Positions 53,721 to 64,000 of a DNA stretch of 64,000 bases are shown here, piece by piece. The stretch spans positions 186,001 to 250,000 of the forward strand of contig JAPVLO010000146.1 in assembly GCA_027257055.1 (NCBI GenBank), written 5' to 3'. The notes beneath the pieces are model-generated. The model saw only the letters and a program-made list of their open reading frames with translations, was not told the origin of the DNA and made no database searches. The stretch comes from Cephalopachus bancanus. Taxonomy: Eukaryota > Chordata > Mammalia > Primates > Tarsiidae. Both the position numbers and the translations under genes were made by a program. How positions within the stretch are numbered: position 1 is the stretch's first letter; each line of letters begins with the position of its first letter.

Positions 53721-54070
53721 AAAGGGATGGGGGGTTGCCCCGCCTCTCCGTGGAGGAGTGTCATCACGCTGCAAGAAGAGCGGTTGACGTGGGCATCACA
53801 CTGGTGCACCATCTTTGGAAAGTGCAGTCTGCCAGTCACTCCTTTGCAGTGCGTGGTTCAGAAACAGGAAAAGAACCAGGGCTGACGTTGAGGTCTCATC
53901 CCAAGCTACGCCTGTCTTTTGTTGTCATTCAAACAATATAGAGCATAAAGTAACAAATGAAAGCTGCTCTCTTACACTGCTACCCAAAGGAAACCTCTCT
54001 TAACAGTCTGCATGCATCCTTCCAGATCCCTTTTCCAAGCACGTACAAGTATGTATTTAAGTATGAATGT
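53721..54070. other. No recognisable feature
   Basis: Single-copy-looking sequence. Confidence 0.45.
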
Positions 54071-54350
54071 GGCTGGGCACCGTGGCTCATGCCTGTACTC
54101 TGGGAGGTGCAGGCAGGAAGAATGCTTGAGCCTAGGAGTTTGAGATCAACCTGGGTAACATAGGGAGACCTCATCTCTAAAAAAAGAGTTAGCAGGGTGT
54201 GGTGGCACACACCTGTAGTTCCAGCTACTCAGGAAGTTAAGGCAGTAGGATTGCCTAAGCTCAGAAAATCGAGGCTGAGGTAGCTGTGATCATGCCACTG
54301 CACTCTAGTCTGGGCTACAGAGGGAGATATCAACTCAAAAAGAAAAATGA
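54071..54350 (+). mobile_element. AluJ-like dimer
   Basis: Left arm lost about 15 bases around CTGTACTCTGGGAGG; right arm complete. Confidence 0.92.
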
Positions 54351-55012
54351 AAATGACCAATGTACTGGGAATTTTCCACATCCACTCTCCACACTTTCCA
54401 GCCCCGTCCTGTGCTCTGGGAGGTTGACCTGCAGCAATGGGCTTTCTCTCCTTCTGGCTTCCAGGTGGGTTGACAAAAAGGGGCCTCCAGGTAGAGAAGG
54501 GAAGAAGGGAGGAGAGGGAGGTGAGACTACTTATTTCCCCATCTCACTTTATGGCTATCCCCATGGGGTGACTGTGACCCTCTTCAGAGGGTTTCGCTAC
54601 TGTGAGGTGGTCCCTCTGCTGAGCTGTCTCTGACTCTGGGTTCCAGCAGTGGCACAGGAATCCCTGGTCTTATGTGTCTGAGGCTACCTCACCATGCCCA
54701 GTGGTTTTCCTGTATCCTGCTAACAACTCTGCAAATATTCCTTTGATTATACTCTCCTCAAATGACCCAGCACAAGTGTGCCTCTTACTGATACAATATA
54801 ATGCACCCCCATAGTTTTAAACAGCATTTTGCTATGCATATTGTTTAGTAACTAGACTTTTTCTATGTCCTGTGTTTCTTTCCACATCAGCATAAATAAG
54901 ACCCACCTCACACCTTTTAATATCTGCACGTGCCATCTAGAATGCATGCTTCCTCATCTGTGTGACCTTCCCCTCCTGTTGGATACTTAGGTTGTTGTCA
55001 ACTCCTCCCCCC
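54351..55012. other. No recognisable feature
   Basis: AT-rich right half may be old LINE sequence (GTTGGATACTTAGGTTGTTG); no firm call. Confidence 0.4.
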
Positions 55013-55309
55013 CTTTTTTTTTTGAATTGGAGCCTTACTCTCACTCCTTCCCCAGGCTGGAGTGCAGCAGCATGCCCACTCACGGCCACCCCAGTGTTGA
55101 CCTGTTGGGCTTCCGTGATCCTTCTGCCTCAGCCTTCCAAGTAGCCGGAACTACAGATGAGCGCTACCACGCCCGGCTATTTTTAATTTTATTATAGAGA
55201 TGAGGTCTTGCCAAGTTGCCCGGGTTGGTCTCTAGCCTGCAGGCTCAGGCAGTCCACTCGCCTCAGCCTCCCAAAGTGGTGGGATTACAGGCTGAGCCAC
55301 TGATCCCAG
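55013..55309 (-). mobile_element. T-type Alu, full length
   Basis: CCTTCCAAGTAGCCGGAAC, AGTTGCCCGGG and GGCTGAGCCACTGATCC mark the type in complement. Imperfect CAACTCCTCCCC and CAACTTTCCCC flanks suggest the target duplication. Confidence 0.93.
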
Positions 55310-55350
55310 CACAACTTTCCCCTTTTATAAGCACTAACACAATTAACATA

Positions 55351-55891
55351 CAAGGGGGAACCCAAAGAAACCAGAATTATCTTTTGGAGGGGAAGTTCCT
55401 TACAGTACAGGCTTTCCCCACCAGGTAAGTATTCTAGGAACCCACTGACATCTGTGTACCAGCTAGCATTGCTGTGCATCACAATTGCAGAGGAGACATC
55501 CTGAGTTGTGGCAAACAGGTGACTGGTGCTTCCACTTGCCCACACCATGCTGAGTGTTCAGCAATTTTTGACCAAAAACAGCATGACCCCTGTGCCCCAT
55601 CCTCCCTATTCACCCAATCTCACCCTGCGCAACTTTTCTGTGTTTCCCTGGTTGAAAAAAATCCTCAAAGGAAACCATTGTGCCAATGTGGAAGAGGTGA
55701 AACAAAAAATGGCAGAAGCACTAGAAGGCATCCAAAGTGACAAGTTCAAAAACTGTTTTGAGCAGTGGAAAAAAGCATCTCCATAGGTGTATTATATCAG
55801 ACAGAGAGTACTTTCAAAGTACAAGTTTAAACATATAAGAATGAATACATAACTTTTTATAAATAAATTCTGTTGGGGGGGTTCCCCCTTG
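55351..55891 (+). mobile_element. Mariner-family DNA transposon, internally deleted
   Basis: Terminal inverted repeats CAAGGGGGAACCC (55351-55363) and GGGTTCCCCCTTG (55879-55891) are flanked by TA on both sides (55349-55350, 55892-55893), the Tc1/mariner target. An open frame at 55526-55786 matches the C-terminal third of a mariner transposase (VPHPPYSPN, EEVKQKMAEAL, KFKNCFEQWKK). The family DD34D active site would have its last Asp four residues after the PYSPDL-type motif; here both nearby Asp positions read Asn (SPN, LRN), and the N-terminal domains are absent. It is a dead, non-autonomous copy of about 541 bp, in size like the MARNA-type elements I recall. Confidence 0.9.
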
Positions 55892-55954
55892 TACTTGCAC
55901 ATGTCTGTCTGTCTAGGCTCTATTTCCTTGGGATAAAAATATCCCTGCTCTAAC

Positions 55955-56110
55955 TTAAAGGTTGAAGAGCTGCATCTCCCTGGGTTCAAATCCCACATCC
56001 TCTAGCTAATGACCAAGAGTCTATTTAACCAATCCCTCTACCACTTTCATTCAATTACCTGTAAAAAGGTGGCAATATCTTCTCATATGGTCGCTGGGAG
56101 GGCCAGTTTC
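55955..56110 (+). mobile_element. MIR SINE fragment
   Basis: TGGGTTCAAATCCCACATCC retains the tRNA B-box-like portion, followed by MIR-like spacing to CCTGTAAAAAGGTGGC. Confidence 0.6.
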
Positions 56111-56159
56111 ACAGGGTCAGTCTAAAGATTCATGCCATAAACCATGTAAAACATCTAGC

Positions 56160-56350
56160 ACACTCAATTGCTAAGATTCAGCTTCTCCATCTGTAAAATG
56201 GTAACATCACTTCCCTGGTTGAGTGGTTTTGAGGGTGGATCTTATGGAGTTGTAAACATTCAGTGAAATAATCCACATAAAGCACTTAGTCCCATGCCTG
56301 GCCCGTAATAATAAGTGGTCCATAAACGTTAGCTCTTACTATGATTGCCC
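56160..56350 (+). mobile_element. MIR-family SINE
   Basis: CTTCTCCATCTGTAAAATGG, CAGTGAAATAATCCACATAAAG, CCATGCCTGGCCCGTAAT and AAACGTTAGCTCTTACTATG. Confidence 0.85.
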
Positions 56351-57454
56351 ATAATCTCTGCTAAGTTTGGTATTTTATTACAGGTATGAAGACTCCTGTA
56401 AGCTTTAAAGCAGTCATAGTTTATGTTGATGATGGTTCTTAACAACTAAAAATATTTGCTCAGAGTAATCTAGGCAGAAGACTTGACTTAAATAGACCTT
56501 TTGGGCATAGAAATGTACATAGAAACGTAGTTTATTAATTTGTTCCTTGTTATTTCCTAATGGGGAAATTAGCCGAAGTTCTTTCCTGGCTGCATCCTGC
56601 CAGTGAGCATCTGGAGGCCGGCAGGTGGAGGGGATGGATCACTTTGGTGATTATTTCCCCAAAGATGAACCCCAGATTCCTATCTTCCTCCATCGGCTCT
56701 CTTGCCGACACACATATCCGCTCCCTCCCAACTCCTCAGCGCTACAAGAGGACGTGGGAGGAGGGGCGGGGAGGCACCTGGAACTGCAGGAGCCTGTCAA
56801 CATCGAGTTGGAATACCAACCCCAGGGAGCAATCCGGGCTACCCGGTGAACCAAGCAAAGTGTCTGTGGAAGCTCCAAAATAAACGTCTCCAGAGGCCGG
56901 GGGTCCACAGCTTCTCTTCAAAGAGGAGCCCGTGGATTTTCAGAACCCACACCTCTGCCAGCGAAGTCTCTCATTGCAACCGCAGTTGCGACCATGAAGC
57001 AAGAGACCTACAGGCATATTGCTCAACGCAGGCTGTCAGCACCTGGGCTGTCCCTAGATCCACGACTGCCTGCTCGTGGAACCTGACATCTCTATTTGGA
57101 CCGTCTCCCTAGCAAAGGGTTCCCGTCCAAAGTTTACCAGGAAGCAAAAGGCATTCAGGTTTGCAGTCCCATTGCCCACTAGGGCAAAAGCCATCGGGAC
57201 GGGCATCTAACCACGTGGGTCTTGGAAGAGTCAGAGCCAGGCTGGGCGTGGGGGGACAGGGGCAGGTGTTCCTCCTGCAGGGCCCCTCTCCGCTCCGCCC
57301 CTCTTCCTGACACACAGAGGTATGTACTCTGGACAGCTGTTTGCCTTGAGAAACTGGGACCAGGCCAAGGGGCACTCAGGCCGGCACAGACAGGGAACGT
57401 GATCCTGCCCTCTCGGCCCTCCACTAGTGAGAAGCTGTTTTCCTTATGGCTCAG
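56351..57454. other. No supported gene
   Basis: Repeat-poor. Plus-strand frames at 56560-56883 and 56702-57112 do not resemble known proteins. CCAAAATAAACG at 56876 could serve as a poly-A signal, but nothing else supports a transcript. Confidence 0.4.
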
Positions 57455-57520
57455 GTTTGGTGATTCTCAAACTGTGTGTGTCAGACCACCTGGGGGCTGA
57501 GGAAGATGCTTGTTAAGAAG
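57455..57520 (+). mobile_element. MER20-type hAT fragment
   Basis: TGATTCTCAAACTGTGTGTG and AGACCACCTGGGGGC, then GCTTGTTAAGAAGG match the start of MER20. The remainder is cut by an Alu. Confidence 0.65.
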
Positions 57521-57521
57521 G

Positions 57522-57782
57522 CAAAGCTGGTGGTGGCTGACACCTGTAATCCTCGCACTTTGGGAGGCCGAGGTGGGAGGATCACTTGAGTCCAGGAGTT
57601 TAAGACCAGTTTGGGCATCAGAGCAAGACCTCATCTCTACAAAAAATCAAAAAATTACCCCAGTACTAGGGAGGCTGAGGTGGAAGGATCCGCCTGAGCC
57701 CAGAAGGTCAAGGCTGTGGTGAACCATAATGGTGCCACTGCACTCCAGAGTGAGACCCCGACTCAAAAAAAAAAAAAAAAAG
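57522..57782 (+). mobile_element. AluJ-like dimer with deletions
   Basis: Linker-to-right-arm junction lacks about 40 bases (AAAAATTACCCCAGTACTAG). A18 tail. Confidence 0.9.
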
Positions 57783-58392
57783 AAGGGGGCTAGGAAAGAA
57801 AGGATTGTTTGGACAACTAGGTGAGAAAACATAATTGAAAGTTCTCTGCACACAGTAGGGCCACTGTGAGAGTTGCTTGCCTTCAGGTCCCCAATGGCGG
57901 CACTAGTGCAGGAGGGATTCTGCAGCCCACACAGCACCTGGCCCGGACTGGGCTTGCTGAATGGGTGGCTGAATGTCAGGGGGCCCTGGTGGGGTCTGGG
58001 CATCTGCAGTGCTGAGGACACCGCTCTCAAAGCCCCACCTGCTGTCATCCGTCCCCATCCATAGGCACCAGAGTTCTCATCACAGGACCATGCACAGAGT
58101 GACACTCAGTGACCACCTGATCTCCTGAGGACCCATGAAAGGTCACCTACTTCAAGCAGTGGACACCGCATCCCCCAAAGATGGTCCCTGCCACAGGCTG
58201 TGTCACTCTTGAGTGACAGGTTGGATCACGCAGTGCAGCAGTTATCAAGCATACTGGACCCCCGTTGTACAGCACAATGGTGGAAGCCACTAGAGTTGTT
58301 ACCCTGGCTCTATCCTAAATAGGGTGGCCTTGCACCTTGATGTTCTGAGCTCCTCTGAGGATTGAAGAGCTCTTTTAAGAAAAGACTAATGT
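57783..58392. other. No recognisable feature
   Basis: Single-copy-looking sequence. Confidence 0.5.
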
Positions 58393-58628
58393 GGCTGGGA
58401 GTGGTGGCTCACACCTGTAATTGATTGCCTGAGTCCAGGAGTCCAGGAGTTCGAAAGACCAGCCTAGGCAACATGGTGAGATCTCGTCTCTACAGAAAAA
58501 TCATAAAATTAACTGGCCGTGGTGGTGGGTGCCTGTAGTCCCAGCTACTCGGGAGGCTGAGGCAGAAGGATTGCCTGAGCCCAGAAGCAACAGAGTGAGA
58601 CCCTGACTCAAAAATAAAAAAAATAAAA
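58393..58628 (+). mobile_element. AluJ-like with two internal deletions
   Basis: Bases are lost after CACACCTGTAATTG in the left arm and after GAGCCCAGAAG in the right arm; GTCCAGGA is repeated in the left arm. Confidence 0.9.
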
Positions 58629-58789
58629 GCCTAAAATGCTTAAAATGTTGCCATTGGGCTGCCTTCTGTACATTTTGCCCCAGTTGTGTGCCCAGTGTCA
58701 GTGATGACTCCATGCCAGCGTGGGTGTCATGTAACAACCTGCTCTCTCTGCATCAGAGATGAGTAGAAAGAACTTCCCTATGTCCACCC

Positions 58790-59010
58790 CTGCTTGGGAT
58801 GCTTGGTCTGCTCCCTACCAGTCACTGCACTAGGCATTTTCTCACCTCTTTTGGTTCTTTCTTCAGGAGCCTTCTAAGATACATTACTTTCCCCTCTTTA
58901 TAAATGAAGCTGAGAGGTTAAGTCACTTGCACAAGGTCACATACCCGGAAAGTGAAGGCAGGATTAGAACCTGGGACCATGTGACCTCAAAGCCTAGCCT
59001 CCTTCCAGTT
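58790..59010 (+). mobile_element. MIR SINE
   Basis: CTTTATAAATGAAGCTGAGAGG, AAGTCACTTGCACAAGGTCAC and GGATTAGAACCTGGGACC. Confidence 0.9.
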
Positions 59011-59024
59011 ATTTCTTTATTTAT

Positions 59025-59430
59025 CCAATAGGATTTATCAGGGGCTGACCACCATGCTGGACCCTGGGGTAAGGGGCAGATGACTAGCCCTGGCCCTGGG
59101 CCTCATGCCGGCCAGAAGGGGAGTGAGTAGACAGATGGTTGCGATGCAGAGGGGTTGGTGTGACTCTGTGAGGAAAATGTGAGGGCTTTCCAGGAATAGT
59201 GAGTGCTTGCATGGAGGCAGGGGTGGGAGACAGCCTTGAGCAGGGAGGACACTGCAGATTGTTTTGATTGCCTGGAGAGCAAAGGAGAGGATGTGGTACC
59301 TACAGTGGTGGTCAGACCCGGTTACAGAAGCACTCACAGATCATGACAAGGAGCTCAGAAGTTATCCTGAAAGCAATAGGGAGCCACTGATGAATCTTAA
59401 GCAGGAAAGTGATCAGATCAGATGTGCAGT
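59025..59430. mobile_element. Ancient interspersed repeat, family not named
   Basis: AGTGAGTGCTTGCATGGAGG, CAATAGGGAGCCACTGATG and GGAAAGTGATCAGATCAGATG match the unnamed old family in its usual order. Confidence 0.5.
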
Positions 59431-59667
59431 TTCCATGTCCTTTTCAACCTACAAATGTTCAGTGAGATCCAAAAAGCAGCTTCAATGCCACCCACTTTGC
59501 ACACATATAGGAAGAGCCTTTCTCCTAGGTCAGGTATCCTGGAAACAGACTTCCAGGCGGGACTTGCCTGTAGCGTAGCTTGCTGTGGGGATTGCTGGAA
59601 CAACTCCTGCGGGGGACTGAGGGAAGCAGGATGGGGTGAGGCAAAGGCTGAGCTGGGTTGCATTTGC

Positions 59668-59975
59668 TTTTTGTCTGTTTGGTTTTTGTTTTGTGGGGAC
59701 GGGGTTTCGCTCTATCGCCCAGGCTGGAGTGCAATGGCACGATCATAGCTCACTGCATCCTCGTACCCCTGGGCTTAAGTAGTCCTCCCACCTCAGCCTC
59801 CTGAATAGCTGGGGCAAACAGATGCATGCCACCATGCCTAACTTTTTTTTTTTAATTTGTTTGTAGAGATGGGGTGTTACTTGGCTGCCCAGGCTGGTCT
59901 TGAATTTCTGGCTTGAAGTGATCCTCCCACCTCGGCCTCCCAAAGTGCTAAGATTACAGGCCATCATGCCCAGCC
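59668..59975 (-). mobile_element. AluJ-like dimer
   Basis: Perfect 9-bp target duplication TGCATTTGC at 59659-59667 and 59976-59984. Confidence 0.92.
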
Positions 59976-59984
59976 TGCATTTGC

Positions 59985-60551
59985 AACGGAGGCCGCCACT
60001 GATTCTGTGGGCAGGGTGTTTCAAAATGAGGCAAGGGGCCTGGCCTTTGCACCCCCTATCATCAGCTATTGTATGCAGGTGTGGGGGCACAGTCTTGGCC
60101 CAGGCAGCTCCCTACAGCCCAGGGACTCAGCTGAGGGTGCTCAGCAGGCCACATTCCCTGCAGCTGGGGTGGAGGGCCTGGTCATGAGGGAGGCTCCAGA
60201 CGGGACACCACAGCAGCCACTGCAGCCCGCTTGGCTCAGAGCTCTGTGCAGACAAGTCTTGAGAGAGATGCACACTGTTTCCTGGCTCTTGGCCCATCGG
60301 CTTCTGCAGGAGCCAGTCCTCTGCAGAACTTCCCTCGAGTCCTTCCGAACATCAAGACACAGCTCCTCTCTTTATCCCTCTCTCTTCCTCTGCCAGGGAC
60401 TAGCTCGTGTACCCCTGATTCCTCCCCTGGCATTCCACCTGGCTGCCTGTACACGGACAGAGCCCGTGGTCTTCTGTGGCAAAATAGGGGAGAAGGTTCC
60501 CTTCCTTCTGTGACACACTCTCCTAGGGGAACCCTAAAGAACTCTTGGGCC
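59985..60551. other. No recognisable feature
   Basis: Single-copy-looking; a 168-codon plus frame (60007-60513) has no recognised domain. Confidence 0.45.
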
Positions 60552-60667
60552 TAGACTGGTGTGGTGTCATGCACCTGTAATCCCAGCTGCTCGGTGGCTG
60601 AGACGGAAGGATGCCTTGAGGCCAGGAGTTCGAGACCAGCCTGGGCAACAGAGTGAGACACCCGCCC
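60552..60667 (+). mobile_element. Alu arm, cut by an opposite-strand Alu
   Basis: A hybrid of right- and left-arm words up to AGAGTGAGACACCC. A possible remainder is the GTCTT plus A15 at 60942-60960, beyond the inserted Alu. Confidence 0.7.
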
Positions 60668-61008
<341 letters not shown>

Positions 61009-61044
61009 TAGCTCCTGCTGGGCTGGGGAGTAAAAGTACCTAAG

Positions 61045-61227
61045 GCTGTGTTTCTCAACCCTGGCTGCCCATAGAATCCCCTGGGAAACTTTAAAAAAAT
61101 ATCAACGCCTGGGCCCCATTCCCAGCCCAATGGCATCAGAAACTTTCAGGGTGGGGCTCAGATGCTATGAATGCTTTTTACAACTCCCCTGCTGATTCTA
61201 ATATGCAGCCAGGGCTGAAAAGCAGTG
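61045..61227. mobile_element. hAT-type MITE (MER5/MER58/MER20-like)
   Basis: TTCTCAACCCTGGCTGC at the left and GCAGCCAGGGCTGAAAAGC at the right are inverted ends. The interior (GCCTGGGCCCCATTCCCAG) is typical of these MITEs. Exact subfamily not assigned. Confidence 0.75.
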
Positions 61228-62221
61228 ACCTCAGTGGGGGTGTGTAGAGGACAGAGCTGATTCGGAGGCGGGCCATGAGGGCTTGGCCCCTCTAGAGATA
61301 ATACGAGTGGAGAAGAGGAAGGTGGGGATCAGCAGCAGCGTGAACAAGGTGCCAGCCAGGTGAAGGCAGGGCCAGGAAAGGGTGCAGGAAGCACCCACTG
61401 CCCCCGGGATCCTTGTTGATTGGTGCAGAGTGCTGGGCACTGGAGGAGATGGTCAGACAGTCAGGTGATTTGACGAACAGGCAAGAGCTGAGGGCAGAGC
61501 TCCAGGCCAGCTACAGCCCCTCATCTGGGAGCCCTACCCAGGAGGTGTCCAGGTGGCCTCCACCCAGTGTAGACAAGCCAGTCATGCTTCTTGTGGCTTG
61601 GACCCTGGGGTGAGGTCTTGAGCAACACCAACTCCCGTCCAATCTAAACTCCAGAGCCGGCACACCCTGCCTCCCTCCTGGGAACGTGTCTGAGTGCAGC
61701 AACTCTACGGGATATGGGGCGGGGTGGCCTCCGTCATGCTTGCTCTTAGGGGACTCTGTGTGCTGGGCTGCCCGCCCATCCCACCAACCTATGCTGGCCA
61801 GTGGGTGATCCAGTTTTGCATTTTCCTATACGGGTAATCTTTTTCTAAAAAGAAAATAGCTGTATTTCTAAAGGTAAATGTAATGCATGATTTTTTCCCC
61901 CAGAATCTGAAGTAGGAAATAGAAATCACCCTTAATCCCAATATGCAGCGGCGACCCCTATTGAGAAAGACCAAAGCAGTCCCTGGCAGCCAGGAGCTGG
62001 CCCAGGGCTCACAGCTGGGCCTTGGTGAGCGCTGAGCAGAACCAGCTCCTCAGTGCCAGGCACAGCCAGGAACACTATGACAGGGCAGACTGGGACAAAC
62101 ACAAGAGCCTAGACCAAACCACAGAAATAACCTGTCAGCCTCTGTTCTGGCTAATGAATGGGTGACTATTGCTGTTGTTACCATTTCCAGCCTGACTCCC
62201 TTCATCTCGATAGGCATTATT
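61228..62221. other. No recognisable feature
   Basis: Single-copy-looking sequence. Confidence 0.5.
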
Positions 62222-62234
62222 AAAATACATAGTC

Positions 62235-62497
62235 TTTGGAGTCGACCATATTCAGTGATTTATCACAGAAACAAAGAACAGAGTTCCATATGTTCTCACT
62301 CATACGTGGACCTTGAACAATTATAATGCTATAAGAAAGCGATTGGCAGTAGTGGGAAACTGTCAGGGGAGGGGGGGTGGGATTGGCAGTTGAGGGAAAC
62401 TGCTAGGGGAGGGAGGACAACAAGGGTACCTGCATGATCAATGTTTATATACCTAACCCTGAATAGTACCCCACATCTTTATAATAAAAATTAAAAA
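62235..62497 (+). mobile_element. L1 3' end with a lineage-type 3'UTR
   Basis: AGTTCCATATGTTCTCACTC, GTGGACCTTGAACAATTATAATG, then a G-rich tract, GATTGGCAG repeated (62341 and 62381), and CTTTATAATAAAAATT. Perfect 13-bp target duplication AAAATACATAGTC at 62222-62234 and 62498-62510. A 263-bp tail-only copy. Confidence 0.93.
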
Positions 62498-62510
62498 AAA
62501 ATACATAGTC

Positions 62511-62772
62511 ATAGAACGGACCCGCTTCCCAGTGGCATCCAGTCCAGAGCAAAGATCTGCTTCCTTGGATGGTCCCAAAAGCACCTGCCACAAGCCCATG
62601 ATTCCTCTCTAGCACCCTCTAACTGGGATAGCATGCAGTTCCCAGAATGTGGATTCTTCCCAGCTGCAATAAGTCATAAGCCCAAGCCCTCGTGTGTTCC
62701 TGGTGGTCTCTGGTTGGGCAGCATTGACACTATAGATTTTGGAAAACATCCTTCCAGACAGCACAGCATTCT

Positions 62773-62774
<2 letters not shown>
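62511..62774. other. No recognisable feature
   Basis: Single-copy-looking sequence. Confidence 0.5.
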
Positions 62775-62855
<81 letters not shown>

Positions 62856-62863
62856 CTGTGTGT
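62775..62863. repeat. (TG)n microsatellite
   Basis: About 44 dinucleotide units with two TC interruptions. Likely polymorphic; alternating purine-pyrimidine tracts can adopt Z-DNA. Confidence 0.97.
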
Positions 62864-63597
62864 TATCAGAGTCTTACTTCTGCTTCTTTAATTGACCTTG
62901 AGCAGAAAGACTGGGCTGTGTGGGACCCTGGCTTGTGTTCTCACCTCCAGCCTCCGTCTCCTCCCTTGTCTCTCACCTAGGCGACACACATGCATTATCA
63001 GGTAAAGGAAGACGTGACTAAAGTTCATGATTAGAAGAGCAGAGGTGTCTTCCCTCCCAGCTCTCCCTCCTCAAGCCTTCTCCAACTTTACTCCCCTACC
63101 ATTCTCTCCCCACCTTACTCAGAACTGAAAGTTTCTTGTCATTTTATTGATGTGAGATGGTGAGAGGGAAACATAGTGACCCAACGTGGTAGTACTGTCA
63201 GTATGAGAAATGGCGAAGGCCAAAAGGGAAAGACAAGGAAGGCTTGACCCCCTCTGTGAGAAGAGATCTGAGGGGGACTAAGAGCCAGACTAACACCTGG
63301 TATCCCTGACAGGGTAGGAGGTTCATTGCGAGAGCCAGTATCCCACGGTTTTACCAAACTCAACCAACCACATAGGCCAGATTTACGAGACTGGTCACCA
63401 GGGAGTGTGGTATTCAGTCTGTCAGAAATTACCAAATGAGACATCCAACGGCAGCGACTGGAGACGGTTCCCAACGTGCTCAGACCACTGTGGCCTGGTC
63501 CACACAGTGCACACTCAGCTCTGTGGGAGGAGGCCCCAGAGCCCTGAAGAGGAGTTCCTGACGTGGACAGAGAAGTACAGCTGTTTCCTTTCAGCTT
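62864..63597. other. No recognisable feature
   Basis: Single-copy-looking sequence. Confidence 0.5.
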
Positions 63598-63704
63598 TAT
63601 TTATTTTTTTTAATCAAGACAAGGTTTCACTATGTTGCCCTGGCTGATCTCAAACTTCTGGGCTCAAAGTGCTGGGATGACAGGCATGAGCCACTGTGCC
63701 CAGT
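63598..63704 (-). mobile_element. Alu left monomer (FLAM-like) with deletion
   Basis: Left arm lacking about 25 bases between CTTCTGGGCTCAAA and GTGCTGGGATGAC. TTTATTTATTTT tail. Confidence 0.85.
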
Positions 63705-63840
63705 CTGAGTGGAAATTTTGACATTGCCACTTGCTAACTGTGTGCCCTGAGGAAAGTTTCATAACCTCTCTGGGCCTCAGTTCTGTCTTCTGTTTTAAAA
63801 AATGGAGCTAAAAGCATGTCACAAGATTATCAAAGAGATG
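63705..63840 (+). mobile_element. MIR SINE
   Basis: GCCACTTGCTAACTGTGTGCC, CTCTCTGGGCCTCAGTTCTG and AAAAAATGGAGCTAAAAGC. Confidence 0.85.
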
Positions 63841-64000
63841 CTCTGCTCATAGGCCATCCTTCCTTCCCTTCTCAACTCTCCGGTGAGTGCTCTGGTTGAC
63901 ATTTTGAGCTGAAGTCTCCCAGACAGGCCGGCCCCCTTGATTCCTCCCTCTCCTCTCCTTGTTTATGAGAAAGAACACAGAGAAGTTCTCTGGAGGCCAT

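Noticed and set aside
55970..55995. tRNA-like B box (GGTTCAAATCCCAC)
   Set aside because: No matching A box, cloverleaf or anticodon arm; it belongs to a MIR, which is tRNA-derived.

Overview
The window is primate nuclear DNA dominated by retrotransposons, with no intact protein-coding gene that I can support. About 60 Alu-derived SINEs, five L1 pieces, and many MIR, L2, MaLR LTR and hAT/mariner relics fill it. Alus place it in a primate. None of the dimers has the body of a typical AluS or AluY. They are either old AluJ-like copies or a distinctive lineage type, called 'T-type' here. T-type copies read GGCTCAGCCTGTAAT near the start, CTACAATAAATCAAA in the linker, and ACTTGGAAGGCTGAGGCGG in the right arm, and end GAGACTCCAACTCA. 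The usual strepsirrhine Alu hallmarks (AGCAAGAGCGAGACCCC, right arms with CTAGGCTGACGCCA) are also absent. I therefore infer a tarsier (Tarsius/Carlito). Two L1 3' ends share a 3'UTR unlike the human L1 3'UTR I recall, which fits the same reading.

Layout. 0-5 kb: a minus-strand L1, a MaLR LTR carrying a T-type Alu, and an old Alu split by a 1.8-kb L1. 5-16 kb: an L2 relic with an inverted Alu, MER5A, many SINEs, and a repeat-poor block at 9.1-10.7 kb with a perfect CRE. 16-20 kb: repeat-poor, with a CpG island at about 18.1-18.6 kb, the best candidate promoter or enhancer. 20-28 kb: Alus, MIR/L2 and an AT-rich tract. 28.4-29.2 kb: a CATC-type satellite with a 126-bp higher-order unit. 29-36 kb: ancient repeats and Alus, including monomeric ones. 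36.7-38.4 kb: an LTR-like tract with a 180-bp direct duplication, a hairpin and a cluster of CACGTG boxes. 39-46 kb: Alus, a plus-strand L1, MIRs and a MaLR LTR. 46.7-47.1 kb: an RPS15A processed pseudogene. 47-55 kb: nested Alus and nested LTRs. 55.35-55.89 kb: a mariner remnant. 56-64 kb: MIRs, Alus, a hAT MITE, a 3'-end L1 insert and a TG microsatellite.

Where I can pair target-site duplications (TSDs), the insertion order is clear: old Alus, MIR/L2 and LTRs serve as targets for later L1s and T-type Alus. The ORFs of 100-260 codons fall in repeats, in the satellite or in the CpG-rich block and are not convincing genes. I saw no tRNA, rRNA, snRNA, CRISPR or bacterial feature, and no undescribed enzymatic system. 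The real interest lies in retrotransposition structures and a few candidate regulatory sites.
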